DNA from: an uncultured Sphingomonas sp.
Lineage (GTDB): Bacteria; Pseudomonadota; Alphaproteobacteria; Sphingomonadales; Sphingomonadaceae
Assembly (NCBI GenBank): GCA_913776045.1
Contig: CAJYOI010000009.1
Location: forward strand, 32,892 to 96,891
Reading direction: 5' to 3'
Length of the DNA stretch: 64,000 bases
Part shown: in pieces, positions 17,552 to 27,616 of the stretch
How positions within the stretch are numbered: the stretch's first letter is position 1
How the letters are laid out: each line of letters begins with the position of its first letter
Translations under genes and position numbers: made by a program
Notes under the pieces: model-generated
Told to the model about the DNA's origin: nothing
Database searches by the model: none
What the model saw: the letters and a program-made list of their open reading frames with translations, nothing else

Positions 17552-18850
17552 ATGGCGCATGCTCCCCTCACCCGCCGCGCGATCCTGGCGCAGGCCTGGC
17601 CGATCATGCTGGGCCAGGCGACGGTGCCGCTGGTCGGGATCGTCGACACCGCCGTGATCGGGCGGACGGGCGATGCCGCCGCGCTGGCGGGCGTGGCGCT
17701 GGGCGGAACGATCGTCAGTTTCCTGTTCTGGAGCTTCGGCTTCCTGCGGATGGGGATGACGGGGCTGACCGCACAGGCCAGCGGGCGCGGCGATGTGGAG
17801 GAAGTGTCGGGGTTGCTCGCGCGCGGGCTGGTGATCGGCGCGGGAATGGGCGCGCTGTTGATGGCGATGCAACTGGTCCTGATACCGGCCGCCTTCGCGC
17901 TGTTCGCCGGCGGCGCGGCGATCGATGCGGCCGGACGAGCCTATGTTTCGGCACGGTTCGTCGGTGCGCCGGCGGCGCTTGCGGTCTTCGCGATCAACGG
18001 CTGGTTGCTCGGGCTCGGCCGGACGCGGGCGGCGCTCGCGATGCAGGTGTGGATGAACGTCATCAACATCGCCGCCTGCGCGGTGCTGGTGTGGCATCTG
18101 GAACTTGGTGCACGCGGAGTCGGGCTGGGCACCGCCATCGCCGAATGGAGCGCGTTGCTCGCCGGGCTGATGATCGTAGCGCCGCAGTTGCGCGGGCTGG
18201 CGCGGTGCCGGGTGTTCGATCGCGCGGCAATCGTCCGACTGTTGGCGGTCAACGCCGACATCATGGTCCGCACCATCGCGTTGCTGACCTTGCTCGCCTG
18301 GTTCGCAAATGCGGGCGCGCGGCTGGGCGCGGAGACATTGGCCGCGAACCAGATCCTGATGCAGGCAGTGGCGCTGGTCGCCTTCGTGCTCGACGGCTTC
18401 GCCTTCACTGCAGAGGCGCGGGTCGGCCATGCGATCGGCGCCGGCTCGCGCGCCGACATGCTCCGCGCGATCCGGCTGACGGGCGAGTTCTCGCTCGGCG
18501 CCGCGGTCCTGTTCGCCGCGATGATCGCGCTCGGCGGCGCGGCGGCGATCCCGGTAATGACGACCAACGCTGCTGTACAGGCGCAGGCACTGGCGCTGCT
18601 GCCCTTCGTCGTCGTCCTGCCGGTCATCGGCATGCCCGCCTGGCTGCTCGACGGCATCTTCATCGGCGCCACCGAAGGCCGGGCGCTGCGCAACGCCGCG
18701 ATCCTGGCGACCGCGCTGTACGTCGCCACCGATCTGCTCTTACGCGGGAACGGCGACATCGGCGTGTGGATCGCGCTGACGTTCAGCTACCTCTACCGGG
18801 CGATGACGCTGGGCGCGTATTTCCCGCGCCTGTTGCGACGCCTCGCCTAG
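17552..18850 (+). CDS. MATE-family efflux transporter (DinF-like)
   Basis: A 432-residue polytopic protein with about twelve hydrophobic segments. The family pattern is seen in the first repeat (AWPIMLGQATVPLVGIVDTAVIG) and in the second near residue 240 (NADIMVRTIALLT). MATE pumps export cationic drugs or metabolites using H+ or Na+ gradients; the DinF branch is linked to DNA-damage and oxidative stress. The gene starts 113 bp from the divergent S46 gene and ends 18 bp before argG, so it may share a transcript with argG. Confidence 0.9.
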   Translation: MAHAPLTRRAILAQAWPIMLGQATVPLVGIVDTAVIGRTGDAAALAGVALGGTIVSFLFWSFGFLRMGMTGLTAQASGRGDVEEVSGLLARGLVIGAGMGALLMAMQLVLIPAAFALFAGGAAIDAAGRAYVSARFVGAPAALAVFAINGWLLGLGRTRAALAMQVWMNVINIAACAVLVWHLELGARGVGLGTAIAEWSALLAGLMIVAPQLRGLARCRVFDRAAIVRLLAVNADIMVRTIALLTLLAWFANAGARLGAETLAANQILMQAVALVAFVLDGFAFTAEARVGHAIGAGSRADMLRAIRLTGEFSLGAAVLFAAMIALGGAAAIPVMTTNAAVQAQALALLPFVVVLPVIGMPAWLLDGIFIGATEGRALRNAAILATALYVATDLLLRGNGDIGVWIALTFSYLYRAMTLGAYFPRLLRRLA

Positions 18851-18868
18851 GTCCCTAAAGGCGCGCGC

Positions 18869-20089
18869 ATGACCGACTCCTCCATCAAGCGCGTCGTGCT
18901 GGCCTATTCGGGCGGCCTCGACACCTCCGTCATCCTCAAGTGGCTGCAGACCGAGTATAATTGCGAGGTCGTCACCTTCACCGCCGACCTGGGCCAGGGC
19001 GAAGAGCTGGAGCCCGCGCGTCGCAAGGCCGAGATGGCGGGCGTGAAGGCCGAGCACATCTTCATTGACGACCTGCGCGAGGAATTCGTGAAGGACTATG
19101 TCTTCCCGATGATGCGCGCCAATGCGCTCTACGAAGGGCTGTATCTGCTCGGCACCTCGATCGCGCGGCCGCTGATCGCCAAGCGCCAGATCGAGATCGC
19201 GAAACTCGTCAACGCCGACGCCGTCAGCCACGGCGCGACCGGGAAGGGCAACGACCAAGTCCGCTTCGAACTCGGCTATTACGCGCTGAACCCGGACATC
19301 AAGGTCATCGCGCCGTGGCGCGAATGGAACCTGACCAGCCGCACCAAGCTGATCGAATTTGCGGAAGCGCACCAGATCCCCGTCAGCAAGGACAAGCGCG
19401 GCGAGGCGCCCTTCTCGACCGACGCGAACCTGCTGCACACCTCGTCCGAGGGCAAGGTGCTGGAGGATCCGTGGGACGAGGTTCCCGACTATGTTTACTC
19501 GCGTACGGTCAATCCGGAGGACGCGCCCGACCAGCCGGAAACGATCACGATCGATTTCGAACGCGGCGACGGCGTCGCGCTGAACGGCCAGGCGATGAGC
19601 CCGGCGACGTTGCTCGCCGCACTCAACGACCTGGGTCGCAAGCACGGCATCGGCCGCCTCGACCTGGTCGAGAACCGCTTCGTCGGCATGAAGAGCCGCG
19701 GCATGTACGAGACGCCGGGCGGCACCATCTATGCCCTCGCCCACCGCGGCATCGAGCAGATCACGCTCGACCGGGGGGCTGCGCATCTGAAGGACGAACT
19801 GGCGCCGCGCTATGCCGAACTGGTCTACAACGGCTTCTGGTTCTCGCCGGAGCGCGAGATGCTGCAGGCCGCGGTCGATCACAGCCAGGAAAAGGTGTCG
19901 GGCACCGTCCGGCTGAAGCTCTACAAGGGCAACGTCATCGTGACGGGTCGCAAGTCGCCCAATTCGCTCTACAGCGAAAAGGTCGTGACGTTCGAGGACG
20001 ATCAGGGCGCCTATGATCAGCGCGACGCCGCGGGCTTCATCAAACTCAACGCGCTACGCCTTCGCCTGCTGGGCCGGCGCGATCGTTGA
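18869..20089 (+). CDS. argG: Argininosuccinate synthase
   Basis: ArgG condenses citrulline and aspartate with ATP, the seventh step of arginine synthesis. The 406-residue product has the ATP pyrophosphatase loop SGGLDTS at residues 14-20, the citrulline/aspartate-binding stretch [13 protein letters not shown] and the conserved IAPWREW. The length is standard. No other arg gene is in the window, and there is no visible ARG-type operator upstream. It is followed after 31 bp by the first of the large membrane proteins. Confidence 0.97.
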   Translation: MTDSSIKRVVLAYSGGLDTSVILKWLQTEYNCEVVTFTADLGQGEELEPARRKAEMAGVKAEHIFIDDLREEFVKDYVFPMMRANALYEGLYLLGTSIARPLIAKRQIEIAKLVNADAVSHGATGKGNDQVRFELGYYALNPDIKVIAPWREWNLTSRTKLIEFAEAHQIPVSKDKRGEAPFSTDANLLHTSSEGKVLEDPWDEVPDYVYSRTVNPEDAPDQPETITIDFERGDGVALNGQAMSPATLLAALNDLGRKHGIGRLDLVENRFVGMKSRGMYETPGGTIYALAHRGIEQITLDRGAAHLKDELAPRYAELVYNGFWFSPEREMLQAAVDHSQEKVSGTVRLKLYKGNVIVTGRKSPNSLYSEKVVTFEDDQGAYDQRDAAGFIKLNALRLRLLGRRDR

Positions 20090-20120
20090 TCCGATGGTAA
20101 CCATGCCCCGCTAGCCCGGC

Positions 20121-21566
20121 ATGATGAACACGGGCGAGCGGGACTGGTGGCAGACGCGGTGGTTCTTCGCCGCCGTCGTCCTGTTGGCGACACTGCCCTT
20201 GCTCTGGCCGGCGGTGCCCCCGCTGACCGACCTGCCCGGACATATCGGGCGGTACCGATTGATGCTGGATGGCGGCTCAGGGCCGCTGGCGCGCTGGTTC
20301 GTCTTTCACTGGCGGGCGACCGGCAATCTCGGCGTCGATGTAATCATCGCTGTGCTCGGCCCGCTGATGGGTCTGGAGCCAGCGGTCAAGCTGGTCACGA
20401 TCGCCATCCCAGCGCTGACCGTCGCCGGGCTGCTGACGCTGTCGCGCACCGTTTTCGGACGGGTCAGCCCATACGCGATCGCAGCCCTGCCGTTAGCCTA
20501 CGGACTGCCGTTCGGCATGGGCTTCGTCAATTTCGCGCTGTCGATCGCGCTGGCGCTGTTCGCCCTTTCGCTCTGGCTGCGCATGGCCGGCAGCCGCTGG
20601 CGCGCCGCGGTGTTCGTGCCGGTCGCGCTGGCGATCTGGTTTTGCCATATCTTCGGCTGGGCCGTCCTGGGCCTTGCGATCTTTGCGGTCGAGCTCGCTA
20701 GGTCCCGCCATCCGATCCGCGCGGCGATCGTCTGCTGGCCCCTCGCTGCGCCGCTGCCGCTCATGCTGGCGACCGCTGGCGGCGGCGGCGTGACGGGCGG
20801 ATATAGCCTTGGCGGGAAACTGTTGCCGCTGCTGACCGTGGTGCGCGACCGATGGATGGCATGGGACGTCGCGGCCGTCGCGGTGATGCTCGGGTTAATC
20901 GGATACGGCCTCGCGCGTGGACACGTCGACCGGCGGCTGGGCGCCGCCGCGGTGGCGCTTACCCTCGCCCTGATCGCCATTCCGTCTTGGCTGCTCGGCT
21001 CCGCCTATGCCGATTCTCGGGTGGCGCCGATCGCGCTGATGATGGCGCTCGTCGCGCTACGTCCCGCGACGCGGCGGCAGGCGTCCGCCATCGCGCTGAT
21101 CGCAATGCTCGTTTTCGCGATGCGGATCGCCGGGACGACCGCCAGCTACGCGATGGCGGCGGCGGAGCAGGAACGCGCGCTGGCGGCCCTCGACCATATC
21201 CCCGACGGCGCTCGCGTCGTCGCGCTGGTCCGGCCGGGGTGCGACGACTTCTGGAGCGTCGCCCGCTTCGATCACCTCGGCGGCCTGGTCACCGCGCGAC
21301 GCCGGGCTTTCGTGAACGACCAGTTCCAGGGGAATGCTGCGGCCCTGCTCGACGTCCGCTATCCCGCCGCGCGGCCGTTCGAGCGCGATCCGTCGCAGTT
21401 TCTGGACTGCGACGCGGGGTCCCTGGCCCGTACGGTGTCGACCATTCCACGCAGCGCGTTCGATCGGGTCTGGGTATTGAACCTCGACACTCCGCCCCCC
21501 GCCGCCCTCCCCGGCGTGACACGCCTGTGGGTCGATGGCGGGCATGCGCTCTATCGGATCGACTGA
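20121..21566 (+). CDS. Polytopic membrane protein, GT-C-like paralogue A
   Basis: A 481-residue protein with about ten or more membrane spans and a soluble C-terminal tail of about 110 residues. It shares a block pattern with the genes at 23234 and 24748: a first-loop motif PPLTDLPGHIGRYR (D37, H41, R44), NLGVD, FGMGFVNFALS, CHIFGWAVLG, GSAYADSRVAP, and a tail with RPFERDPSQFLDC and ending LYRID. An acidic residue in the first extracytoplasmic loop plus many spans is the layout of GT-C glycosyltransferases that use lipid-linked sugars, so an envelope glycosylation role is inferred, not shown. Two adjacent ATG codons (20121, 20124) can start it. Confidence 0.75.
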   Translation: MMNTGERDWWQTRWFFAAVVLLATLPLLWPAVPPLTDLPGHIGRYRLMLDGGSGPLARWFVFHWRATGNLGVDVIIAVLGPLMGLEPAVKLVTIAIPALTVAGLLTLSRTVFGRVSPYAIAALPLAYGLPFGMGFVNFALSIALALFALSLWLRMAGSRWRAAVFVPVALAIWFCHIFGWAVLGLAIFAVELARSRHPIRAAIVCWPLAAPLPLMLATAGGGGVTGGYSLGGKLLPLLTVVRDRWMAWDVAAVAVMLGLIGYGLARGHVDRRLGAAAVALTLALIAIPSWLLGSAYADSRVAPIALMMALVALRPATRRQASAIALIAMLVFAMRIAGTTASYAMAAAEQERALAALDHIPDGARVVALVRPGCDDFWSVARFDHLGGLVTARRRAFVNDQFQGNAAALLDVRYPAARPFERDPSQFLDCDAGSLARTVSTIPRSAFDRVWVLNLDTPPPAALPGVTRLWVDGGHALYRID

Positions 21567-21602
21567 CGGGAAATTAACCATCGCAGCCCTAGCGTGGTGC
21601 CG

Positions 21603-23237
21603 ATGTCCGCCCGCCTGCGCCCGATCCTGCCTGTCCTTGCGCTGACGATCCTGCTCGGCATGGCGTGGGCGCTGGCCGACTGGGCCCGGCTGTCACGCCT
21701 AATGCTTCCCGACACCGACGATGCGATGCGGCTGCAGCAGGTTCGCGACTGGATTGACGGACAGGGATTCGGTGACGTCGCTCAGCACCGGCTGGCAGGC
21801 GGGCTGGCGATGCACTGGTCGCGGATCGGCGATCTCGTCCCCGCCGCGATCATCCTGCTGCTCCGACCATTTGCCGGCACGACCGACGCAGAAGTCGCTG
21901 CGGTCGTGCTGTGGCCGCTTGCCCAATTCGCCGTCCTGCTCGCCCTCGTCCGAGACGTGACGCGACGCTTCGCCCCGGCAGCGGGAGGGACGGCGCTGGT
22001 GCTTATCGCGCTTGCCTATCCTGCATCCAGCCTGTTCCTGCCTGGGCGGATCGATCATCACGCGATGCAGCTGCTGTTGGTCGTCGTGCAGCTTCGCGCG
22101 GTGCTGGCGCGGCCCAGCTATGCGTCCGGCGCGATAGCCGGAGCGGCCGTCGCGGTCGGTGCGAGAATCGGCCTGGAGACCGTTCCGTTCGCGCTGGTCA
22201 CCGGCGCGATCATCGTCCTCGAGCGTCTGCGCGGCGATGGCGAGCGCCAGACGGGATTCGGCCTGACGCTCGCCGCCGGCCTGATCCTGCTTGCGCCCAT
22301 CTCCGCGCACGGCGGCACCTGCGACACGATCGAGCCGGTGATGCGCTATGCGGCCGCTGGCGGCCTGGCGCTCGCCGCGATCGGAAGTATCGACCGGTAC
22401 AGACCGGCGTTGCTGTCGGGCTGCGGTGCGGCCCTCGTTCTCCTGAGCTGGCCGGCCGTCGCGCCCTGCCTGTCCGGCCCCTATGCCTCCGTCGATCCGC
22501 TCGTGACCCGGTTGTGGCTACGGCAGGTCGCCGAAGCGCAACCCCTGTTCGGCGCGCCGCTTGCTAGCGCGATCGGCTATGTCGGCTTGCTGAGCGCCGG
22601 CCTGATCGCGAGCGCGGTGCTTGCGCGACGCGACGGCGGTGGCTGGTGGCGGCTGCTTGCCTATCAGGTCGCAGCCCTCGCGATCACGCTGTTCCAGCTC
22701 CGCGGCGCCTATGTCGGGGCCGCGCTGGCAGTTGTGCCGATCGCCGTGTTGCTGACACAGGCACGGGCCGCGAAGGAAACCGCGGCGGTGCTAGGCCTGT
22801 GGATCGCCGGCGCCGGCCTCGCCTATCCACTCATTGCCGGTGGTCTTGCCCCCAAAGCGGCGATCGCCGCGCCATCAATCGATTGCGCGGGCGCGGCGAT
22901 GATCGACCGGCTGAAGACGCTGCCGCCGGGCACAGTCCTGTCCGGCATCGATGCGGGAAGCTATATCCTAGCCGGCACGCCGCATTCCGTGATCGCCGCG
23001 CCCTATCATCGCAACAATGCCGGCAATGCCGCGGCCTACCGCTTCTTTCTCGGGCCGCCGGCGCAGGCCGCCGCCATAGCGCGCCGCTGGCACGTTCGTT
23101 ACATCGCGTTGTGCCCGGGCATGTTCGGCGACGTCCGGCCGCCCGCCGGATCGATCGCCGCCGGAAACGTCCCGCGCTGGCTGCGCCCGATCGACGGGTC
23201 GGCGGCACTCTTCCGGGTCGACGATCTCCCGCAATGA
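21603..23237 (+). CDS. STT3/GT-C-like polytopic glycosyltransferase, candidate
   Basis: A 544-residue multi-span protein unlike its three neighbours. The first loop carries LPDTDDAMRLQQVRDW (D37, D39, D40) and then MHWSRIGD; a later loop has LPGRIDHHAMQL. In oligosaccharyltransferase STT3/PglB proteins an acidic motif in loop 1 and a DHH-like motif bind the metal and the lipid-linked donor, so a GT-C enzyme is a reasonable call. The soluble tail contains DAGSYILAGTPHSVIAAPYHRN. The stop overlaps the next ATG (ATGA). GTG 21594 lies upstream; ATG 21603 was preferred. Confidence 0.75.
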   Translation: MSARLRPILPVLALTILLGMAWALADWARLSRLMLPDTDDAMRLQQVRDWIDGQGFGDVAQHRLAGGLAMHWSRIGDLVPAAIILLLRPFAGTTDAEVAAVVLWPLAQFAVLLALVRDVTRRFAPAAGGTALVLIALAYPASSLFLPGRIDHHAMQLLLVVVQLRAVLARPSYASGAIAGAAVAVGARIGLETVPFALVTGAIIVLERLRGDGERQTGFGLTLAAGLILLAPISAHGGTCDTIEPVMRYAAAGGLALAAIGSIDRYRPALLSGCGAALVLLSWPAVAPCLSGPYASVDPLVTRLWLRQVAEAQPLFGAPLASAIGYVGLLSAGLIASAVLARRDGGGWWRLLAYQVAALAITLFQLRGAYVGAALAVVPIAVLLTQARAAKETAAVLGLWIAGAGLAYPLIAGGLAPKAAIAAPSIDCAGAAMIDRLKTLPPGTVLSGIDAGSYILAGTPHSVIAAPYHRNNAGNAAAYRFFLGPPAQAAAIARRWHVRYIALCPGMFGDVRPPAGSIAAGNVPRWLRPIDGSAALFRVDDLPQ

Positions 23238-24703
23238 TAAGAAGCCGGGAAGCGCTATGGCTGGTGGCAGCGATGCTCCTCGTCGTGCTGCCGCTCGTCT
23301 GGCCGGCGATCCCGCCGCTCAATGACCTGCCGGAACATATCGGCCGCTATCACATCGCTGCGACGATCGACCGTTCGCCGGAGTTGCAGCGCGCGTGGGC
23401 CTATCACTGGCAGCTGATCGGCAATCTGGGCGTGGACCTGCCGGTGATAGCCATTGCGCCGTGGATTGGCGTCGAACGCGCCACGAAACTCGTCGTGATG
23501 CTGATCCCCGCCGCCTTTGTCGCCGGACTGTGGACGATCGGGCACGTGCGCGATCGGCCGGTGCCTCCGCTCGCCGGCTTCGCCTTCGCGCTCGCCTATA
23601 GCCACGCCTTTTCGCTGGGGTTCGTCAACTTCGCCCTGTCGGTGTCTCTGTCGTTCTTCGCGCTGGCGGGATGGATCGCGCTCCACGACAGGCCGTTCAT
23701 CCGCGTGCTCGTATTCGTGCCTGTGTCTTGGGCTCTCTGGATCGCGCACAGCTCCGGTTGGGGCATGTTCGGGCTGATGGCATGGGCGAGCGCGATGATG
23801 CTCGAGCGCGAGCGTGAGCTTGGCTGGGGGGCCTCCATCCGCAACGCCACGCTGGCCAGCTTGGCGCTGGCGACGCCCCTCCTCACCATGATCGGCAGCG
23901 ACGGGCCGGCGATCGCGCCATTCTGGATCTGGCCGTCGAAGGCCAGCGCCATCGCATCTTTGGTCCGCGATCGATGGCAGTGGTTCGATGTCGCCAGCGC
24001 CTGCATCGTAGTGCTGCTGGTCCGGACCGCCCTGCGTCATCGCGACTGGCGTTGCGACGCGGTGATCGCCGCGCCCGGCGCTATCCTGCTGCTCGCCTTC
24101 GTCACCCTGCCCCATGGAGCGATCGGCGGTGCCTATGTCGATATGCGCGTCTTGGCACCGGCCTGCGCGCTGCTGCTCTGGTCCGTTCGGATCGAGTCGC
24201 TGCGAACCGCCCGGCGCCTCTTCGCCGCCGGGGCCGCCTTCCTCGCCATCCGTATGCTTGCGACGACCCTCAGCTATGCAAGCTTCGCGGCGGTTTGGGA
24301 GGAGACGCAGGCTGCGATCCCGGCCATGCCCCGCGGCGCGCGCGTGCTGAGCCTGGTCGCCGAACCCTGCACATCGACATGGCGTTCCGACCGGCTGGGC
24401 CATCTGGCCGGCCTCGCCATCACCCGCCGCGACGTGTTCGAAAACGGCGCCTGGGCGATCGCGGGTCAGCAGTCACTCCGCATCCGCGGCGACGCCGATC
24501 CGGTCTATCGCACCGACCCATCGCAGCTCGTCTATCCCGCGGGCTGCTTGCCCGACACGACCGATCGCAATCGCGCACTTGCCGCGTTCGATCGCCGCTA
24601 TTTCACGCACGTCTGGCTGATCGGTCTGCCGGGCCCGGTGCCGGCAGACCTGCGCCCGGTCTTTCGCAACGCGCGCTCGACGCTATACCGGGTCGTCCGC
24701 TGA
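23234..24703 (+). CDS. Polytopic membrane protein, GT-C-like paralogue B
   Basis: A 489-residue paralogue of the gene at 20121. It has the same motifs in the same order: PPLNDLPEHIGRYH (D31, H35, R38), NLGVDLP, FSLGFVNFALS, AHSSGWGMFG in place of the CHxFGW block, GGAYVDMRVLAP, then a tail with TDPSQLVYPAGC and ending LYRVV. It starts inside the stop of the STT3-like gene, so the two are translationally coupled. The start is internal to a longer frame but is fixed by the overlap and by matching paralogue A. Function is unknown; see the cluster-level observation. Confidence 0.75.
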   Translation: MIRSREALWLVAAMLLVVLPLVWPAIPPLNDLPEHIGRYHIAATIDRSPELQRAWAYHWQLIGNLGVDLPVIAIAPWIGVERATKLVVMLIPAAFVAGLWTIGHVRDRPVPPLAGFAFALAYSHAFSLGFVNFALSVSLSFFALAGWIALHDRPFIRVLVFVPVSWALWIAHSSGWGMFGLMAWASAMMLERERELGWGASIRNATLASLALATPLLTMIGSDGPAIAPFWIWPSKASAIASLVRDRWQWFDVASACIVVLLVRTALRHRDWRCDAVIAAPGAILLLAFVTLPHGAIGGAYVDMRVLAPACALLLWSVRIESLRTARRLFAAGAAFLAIRMLATTLSYASFAAVWEETQAAIPAMPRGARVLSLVAEPCTSTWRSDRLGHLAGLAITRRDVFENGAWAIAGQQSLRIRGDADPVYRTDPSQLVYPAGCLPDTTDRNRALAAFDRRYFTHVWLIGLPGPVPADLRPVFRNARSTLYRVVR

Positions 24704-24747
24704 TCGGCCTTGCCGCGGGGGCGCCCCCACCCTTATGGACGATTGCG

Positions 24748-26394
24748 ATGCAGACGCCGGCCGATACCCCGCTTCGTTGGTGGCAGACCCGCGCGTTCGT
24801 CGTCTTCGTCGCGCTGGCGACGGCCATCCCGCTGCTGATCCCCGACATCGCCCCGCTGGTCGATCTGCCGGGGCATATGGCGCGGTACCGCGTCCAGTTG
24901 GCGCATGACAGCGCGGCGTGGCTGAACGACTGGTATGATTTTCGCTGGCAGCTGATCGGCAACCTGGGGCTCGACCTGCTGATCGAGCCGCTGGCGCCGA
25001 TCTTCGGCCTCGAACTGGCGGTCAAGCTGATCGTGCTGACGATCCCGCCGCTGACCGCGGTCGGGTTCCTGTGGATCGCCCGCGAAGTCCATGGCCGCAT
25101 CCCGGCGACCGCGCTGTTCGCGCTGCCGCTGGCATATAGCTATCCCTTCCACTTCGGCTTCGTGAACTTCGCGCTGTCTATGGCACTGGCGCTGAACGCC
25201 TTCGCCTTGTGGCTGCGGCTGGCGCGGCTGGGCAGGTTTCGGCTGCGGGCGATCCTGTTCGTGCCGATCGGGCTTATCCTGTGGGTGTGCCACACGTTCG
25301 GTTGGGGCGTGCTGGGCGTGCTCGCCTTCTCCGCCGAGCTGATCCGCGAGCATGACAAGGCGACCGAGCGCGGCGTCGTCGCGCGGTGGGTGCGGCCGTG
25401 GTTCATGGCGGGCATCCACTGCCTGCCGCTCGCGCCGCCTGCGCTGCTGATGCTGATGTGGCGCAGCGGCGGGCATGTGACGGGGCAGACCGGCGACTGG
25501 TTCAACTGGCGCCAGAAGGTCAATTGGGTGACGATGGTGCTGCGCGACCGGTGGATGCCGTTCGACATCGCTTCGGTCGCCGTGCTGCTGTTCGTGCTGC
25601 TGAAGTCGGTGCGCGACCCGACCGTCCAGTACTCGCGCAACCTGACGCTGTCGGCGCTGTTTCTGCTGGCGGTCTTCATCCTGCTGCCGCGGATCGTATT
25701 CGGATCGGCCTATGCCGACATGCGGCTGGCGCCGTTCATGATCGGCATCGCGCTGATCGCCATCCGCCCGCGGCCGGGCACGACGGCGCGCGGGGTCGGC
25801 ATGCTGGCACTGGCGGGCCTCGCCTTCTTCGTCGCCCGCACCGCGGCGACGACGGTCAGCTTCTGGCATTACGACAAGAGTTACGACCGCGAACTGGCCG
25901 CACTGGAGAAGCTGCCGAAGGGCGCGCGGCTGGTCAGCTTCGTCGGCGAGACCTGCTATAACCAGTGGACGATGACGCGGTTGCAGCATCTGCCCGGCAT
26001 GGCGATGGTGCGGCGCCTGGCCTTCACCAACGACCAATGGTCGATGCCCGGCGCGCAGCTGCTGACGGTCAAATATCAGGCCGGCCGGCCGTTCAACCAC
26101 GACCCGTCGGAGATCGTGACGACCACCCAGTGCCCGACCGAATGGTGGCGCCCGGTGTCGATCAGCTTGGTGCGTTTCCCGCGCGACGCGTTCGATTACG
26201 TCTGGCTGATCAGCCCGCCCAATTACGACAAACGGCTGGAGCAGGGTCTGGTCCCGATCTGGCGCGACGGGACAAGCGCGCTGTTCCGGGTCGACCACAA
26301 TGTGCCCCCGGCCGAACTGTCGATCGACGATTGGGGGCCCTACCGCGAGATCCTGCTCAAGCGCCGCGCGGCGCGGCTCAAGCGGTCTTCCTGA
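24748..26394 (+). CDS. Polytopic membrane protein, GT-C-like paralogue C
   Basis: The third paralogue, 548 residues, begins MQTPADTPLRWWQTRAFVVF. The motifs are APLVDLPGHMARYR (D39, H43, R46), NLGLDLL, FHFGFVNFALS, CHTFGWGVLG, GSAYADMRLAP, CYNQWTMTRLQHLPG and RPFNHDPSEIV. It carries about 45 extra C-terminal residues after the shared LFRVD, ending in a basic KRRAARLKRSS. It starts 44 bp after paralogue B. Its last 17 bp overlap the 3' end of the opposite-strand acyltransferase gene. The upstream open frame antisense to other genes was not used. Confidence 0.75.
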   Translation: MQTPADTPLRWWQTRAFVVFVALATAIPLLIPDIAPLVDLPGHMARYRVQLAHDSAAWLNDWYDFRWQLIGNLGLDLLIEPLAPIFGLELAVKLIVLTIPPLTAVGFLWIAREVHGRIPATALFALPLAYSYPFHFGFVNFALSMALALNAFALWLRLARLGRFRLRAILFVPIGLILWVCHTFGWGVLGVLAFSAELIREHDKATERGVVARWVRPWFMAGIHCLPLAPPALLMLMWRSGGHVTGQTGDWFNWRQKVNWVTMVLRDRWMPFDIASVAVLLFVLLKSVRDPTVQYSRNLTLSALFLLAVFILLPRIVFGSAYADMRLAPFMIGIALIAIRPRPGTTARGVGMLALAGLAFFVARTAATTVSFWHYDKSYDRELAALEKLPKGARLVSFVGETCYNQWTMTRLQHLPGMAMVRRLAFTNDQWSMPGAQLLTVKYQAGRPFNHDPSEIVTTTQCPTEWWRPVSISLVRFPRDAFDYVWLISPPNYDKRLEQGLVPIWRDGTSALFRVDHNVPPAELSIDDWGPYREILLKRRAARLKRSS

Positions 26395-27517
26395 ACGGGG
26401 TCATCTCGCCGAGAAACGCCTGTTCCTCCTCGACCGCCAGCCGCTCGCGCTCCAGGAAATCGGCGACCGCACGGCGGAAGTTCGGGTCCGGCAGGTAATG
26501 CGCCGACCAGGTCGGGACGGGCGTATAGCCGCGCGCCAGCTTGTGCTCGCCCTGCGCCCCGGCCTCGACCGTCTTGAGGCCCCGAGCAATGGCGGCGTCG
26601 ATCGCCTGGTAGTAGCAGAGCTCGAAGTGAAGGAAGGGCACGTCCTCCACGCAGCCCCAATAGCGGCCGTAGAGCGTGTCCGCGCCGATCAGGTTGAGCG
26701 CCCCGGCGATCGGGCGTCCGTCGCGCTCGGCGAGGATCAGCAGGCACTGGTCCGCCATCCGCTCGCCCAGCAGCGAGAAGAAGGCGCGGGTCAGGTACGG
26801 CGTCCCCCATTTGCGGCTGCCGGTGTCCTGGTAGAAAACCCAGAAGGCGTCCCAATGCGCCTCGGTAATCTCGGCGCCGGTCAGGTGGCGGATGGTCAGC
26901 CCCTCGATGGCGCCTGTGCGTTCCTTGCGGATCGCCTTGCGCTTGCGGCTGGCGAGGTCGGTCAGGAAATCGTCGAAGCTGCCATAGCCGCGGTTCGCCC
27001 AGTGGAACTGCGTGCCTTCGCGGATCAGCCAACCGGCGGCCTCGAACAACGGCAGCTGATCGGGGCTGACGAAGGTCGCGTGAGCGGAGGACAGTTGGTG
27101 CTGATCGACCACCGCCTCCACCGCCGCGATCAGCGCGGGCGCGGATGCGGCGTCGCGCATCAGCAGCCGCGGCCCCGGCACCGGCGAAAAGGGCACCGCG
27201 ACCTGGAGCTTGGGGTAATAGCGACCCCCGGCCCGCTCCCACGCATCGGCCCAGGCATGGTCGAAGACATATTCGCCCTGGCTGTGGCTCTTGGCATAGG
27301 CCGGCGCGACGCCCGCGATCTGCCCGTCGGCGCCATCGATGACGACCGGCACCGGCTGCCACCCGGCGCGCGCGGTGGCGGAGCCGGACTCCTCCAGGAT
27401 CGACAGGAAGGCGTGGCTGACGAACGGATTACCGGCACCGGCGCAGGCGTCCCACTGGTCGGCGGGAATGGCGCGGACGCCATCGGCGATGCGGGCGGTG
27501 ACAGGAGTGGAGCTCAC
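26378..27517 (-). CDS. GNAT/FemAB-like acyltransferase (DUF482, COG3146)
   Basis: A 379-residue soluble protein of the DUF482 group, related to GNAT and FemAB acyltransferases. Recognisable blocks are GNPFVSHAFLSILEESGSA near residues 29-47, the PYFSxVPGPRLL-like stretch VPFSPVPGPRLL, RKRKAIRKERTG and the C-terminal YTPVPTWSAHYLPDPNFRRAV. It lacks a signal peptide. Substrates of this family are not established; aminoacyl or acyl transfer to envelope precursors has been suggested. It converges with, and overlaps by 17 bp, the third large membrane protein gene. Confidence 0.85.
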   Translation of the reverse strand: MSSTPVTARIADGVRAIPADQWDACAGAGNPFVSHAFLSILEESGSATARAGWQPVPVVIDGADGQIAGVAPAYAKSHSQGEYVFDHAWADAWERAGGRYYPKLQVAVPFSPVPGPRLLMRDAASAPALIAAVEAVVDQHQLSSAHATFVSPDQLPLFEAAGWLIREGTQFHWANRGYGSFDDFLTDLASRKRKAIRKERTGAIEGLTIRHLTGAEITEAHWDAFWVFYQDTGSRKWGTPYLTRAFFSLLGERMADQCLLILAERDGRPIAGALNLIGADTLYGRYWGCVEDVPFLHFELCYYQAIDAAIARGLKTVEAGAQGEHKLARGYTPVPTWSAHYLPDPNFRRAVADFLERERLAVEEEQAFLGEMTPFRKTA

Positions 27518-27616
27518 GCTGGCGTATCTAGGGAGCCGATCGGCCCGCGGGAATGGGGGCGAAGGTCACGAAGTTCACACCAAGAGCGGGTTTTTCCGCG
27601 CTGCCCGCCCCCGTAC

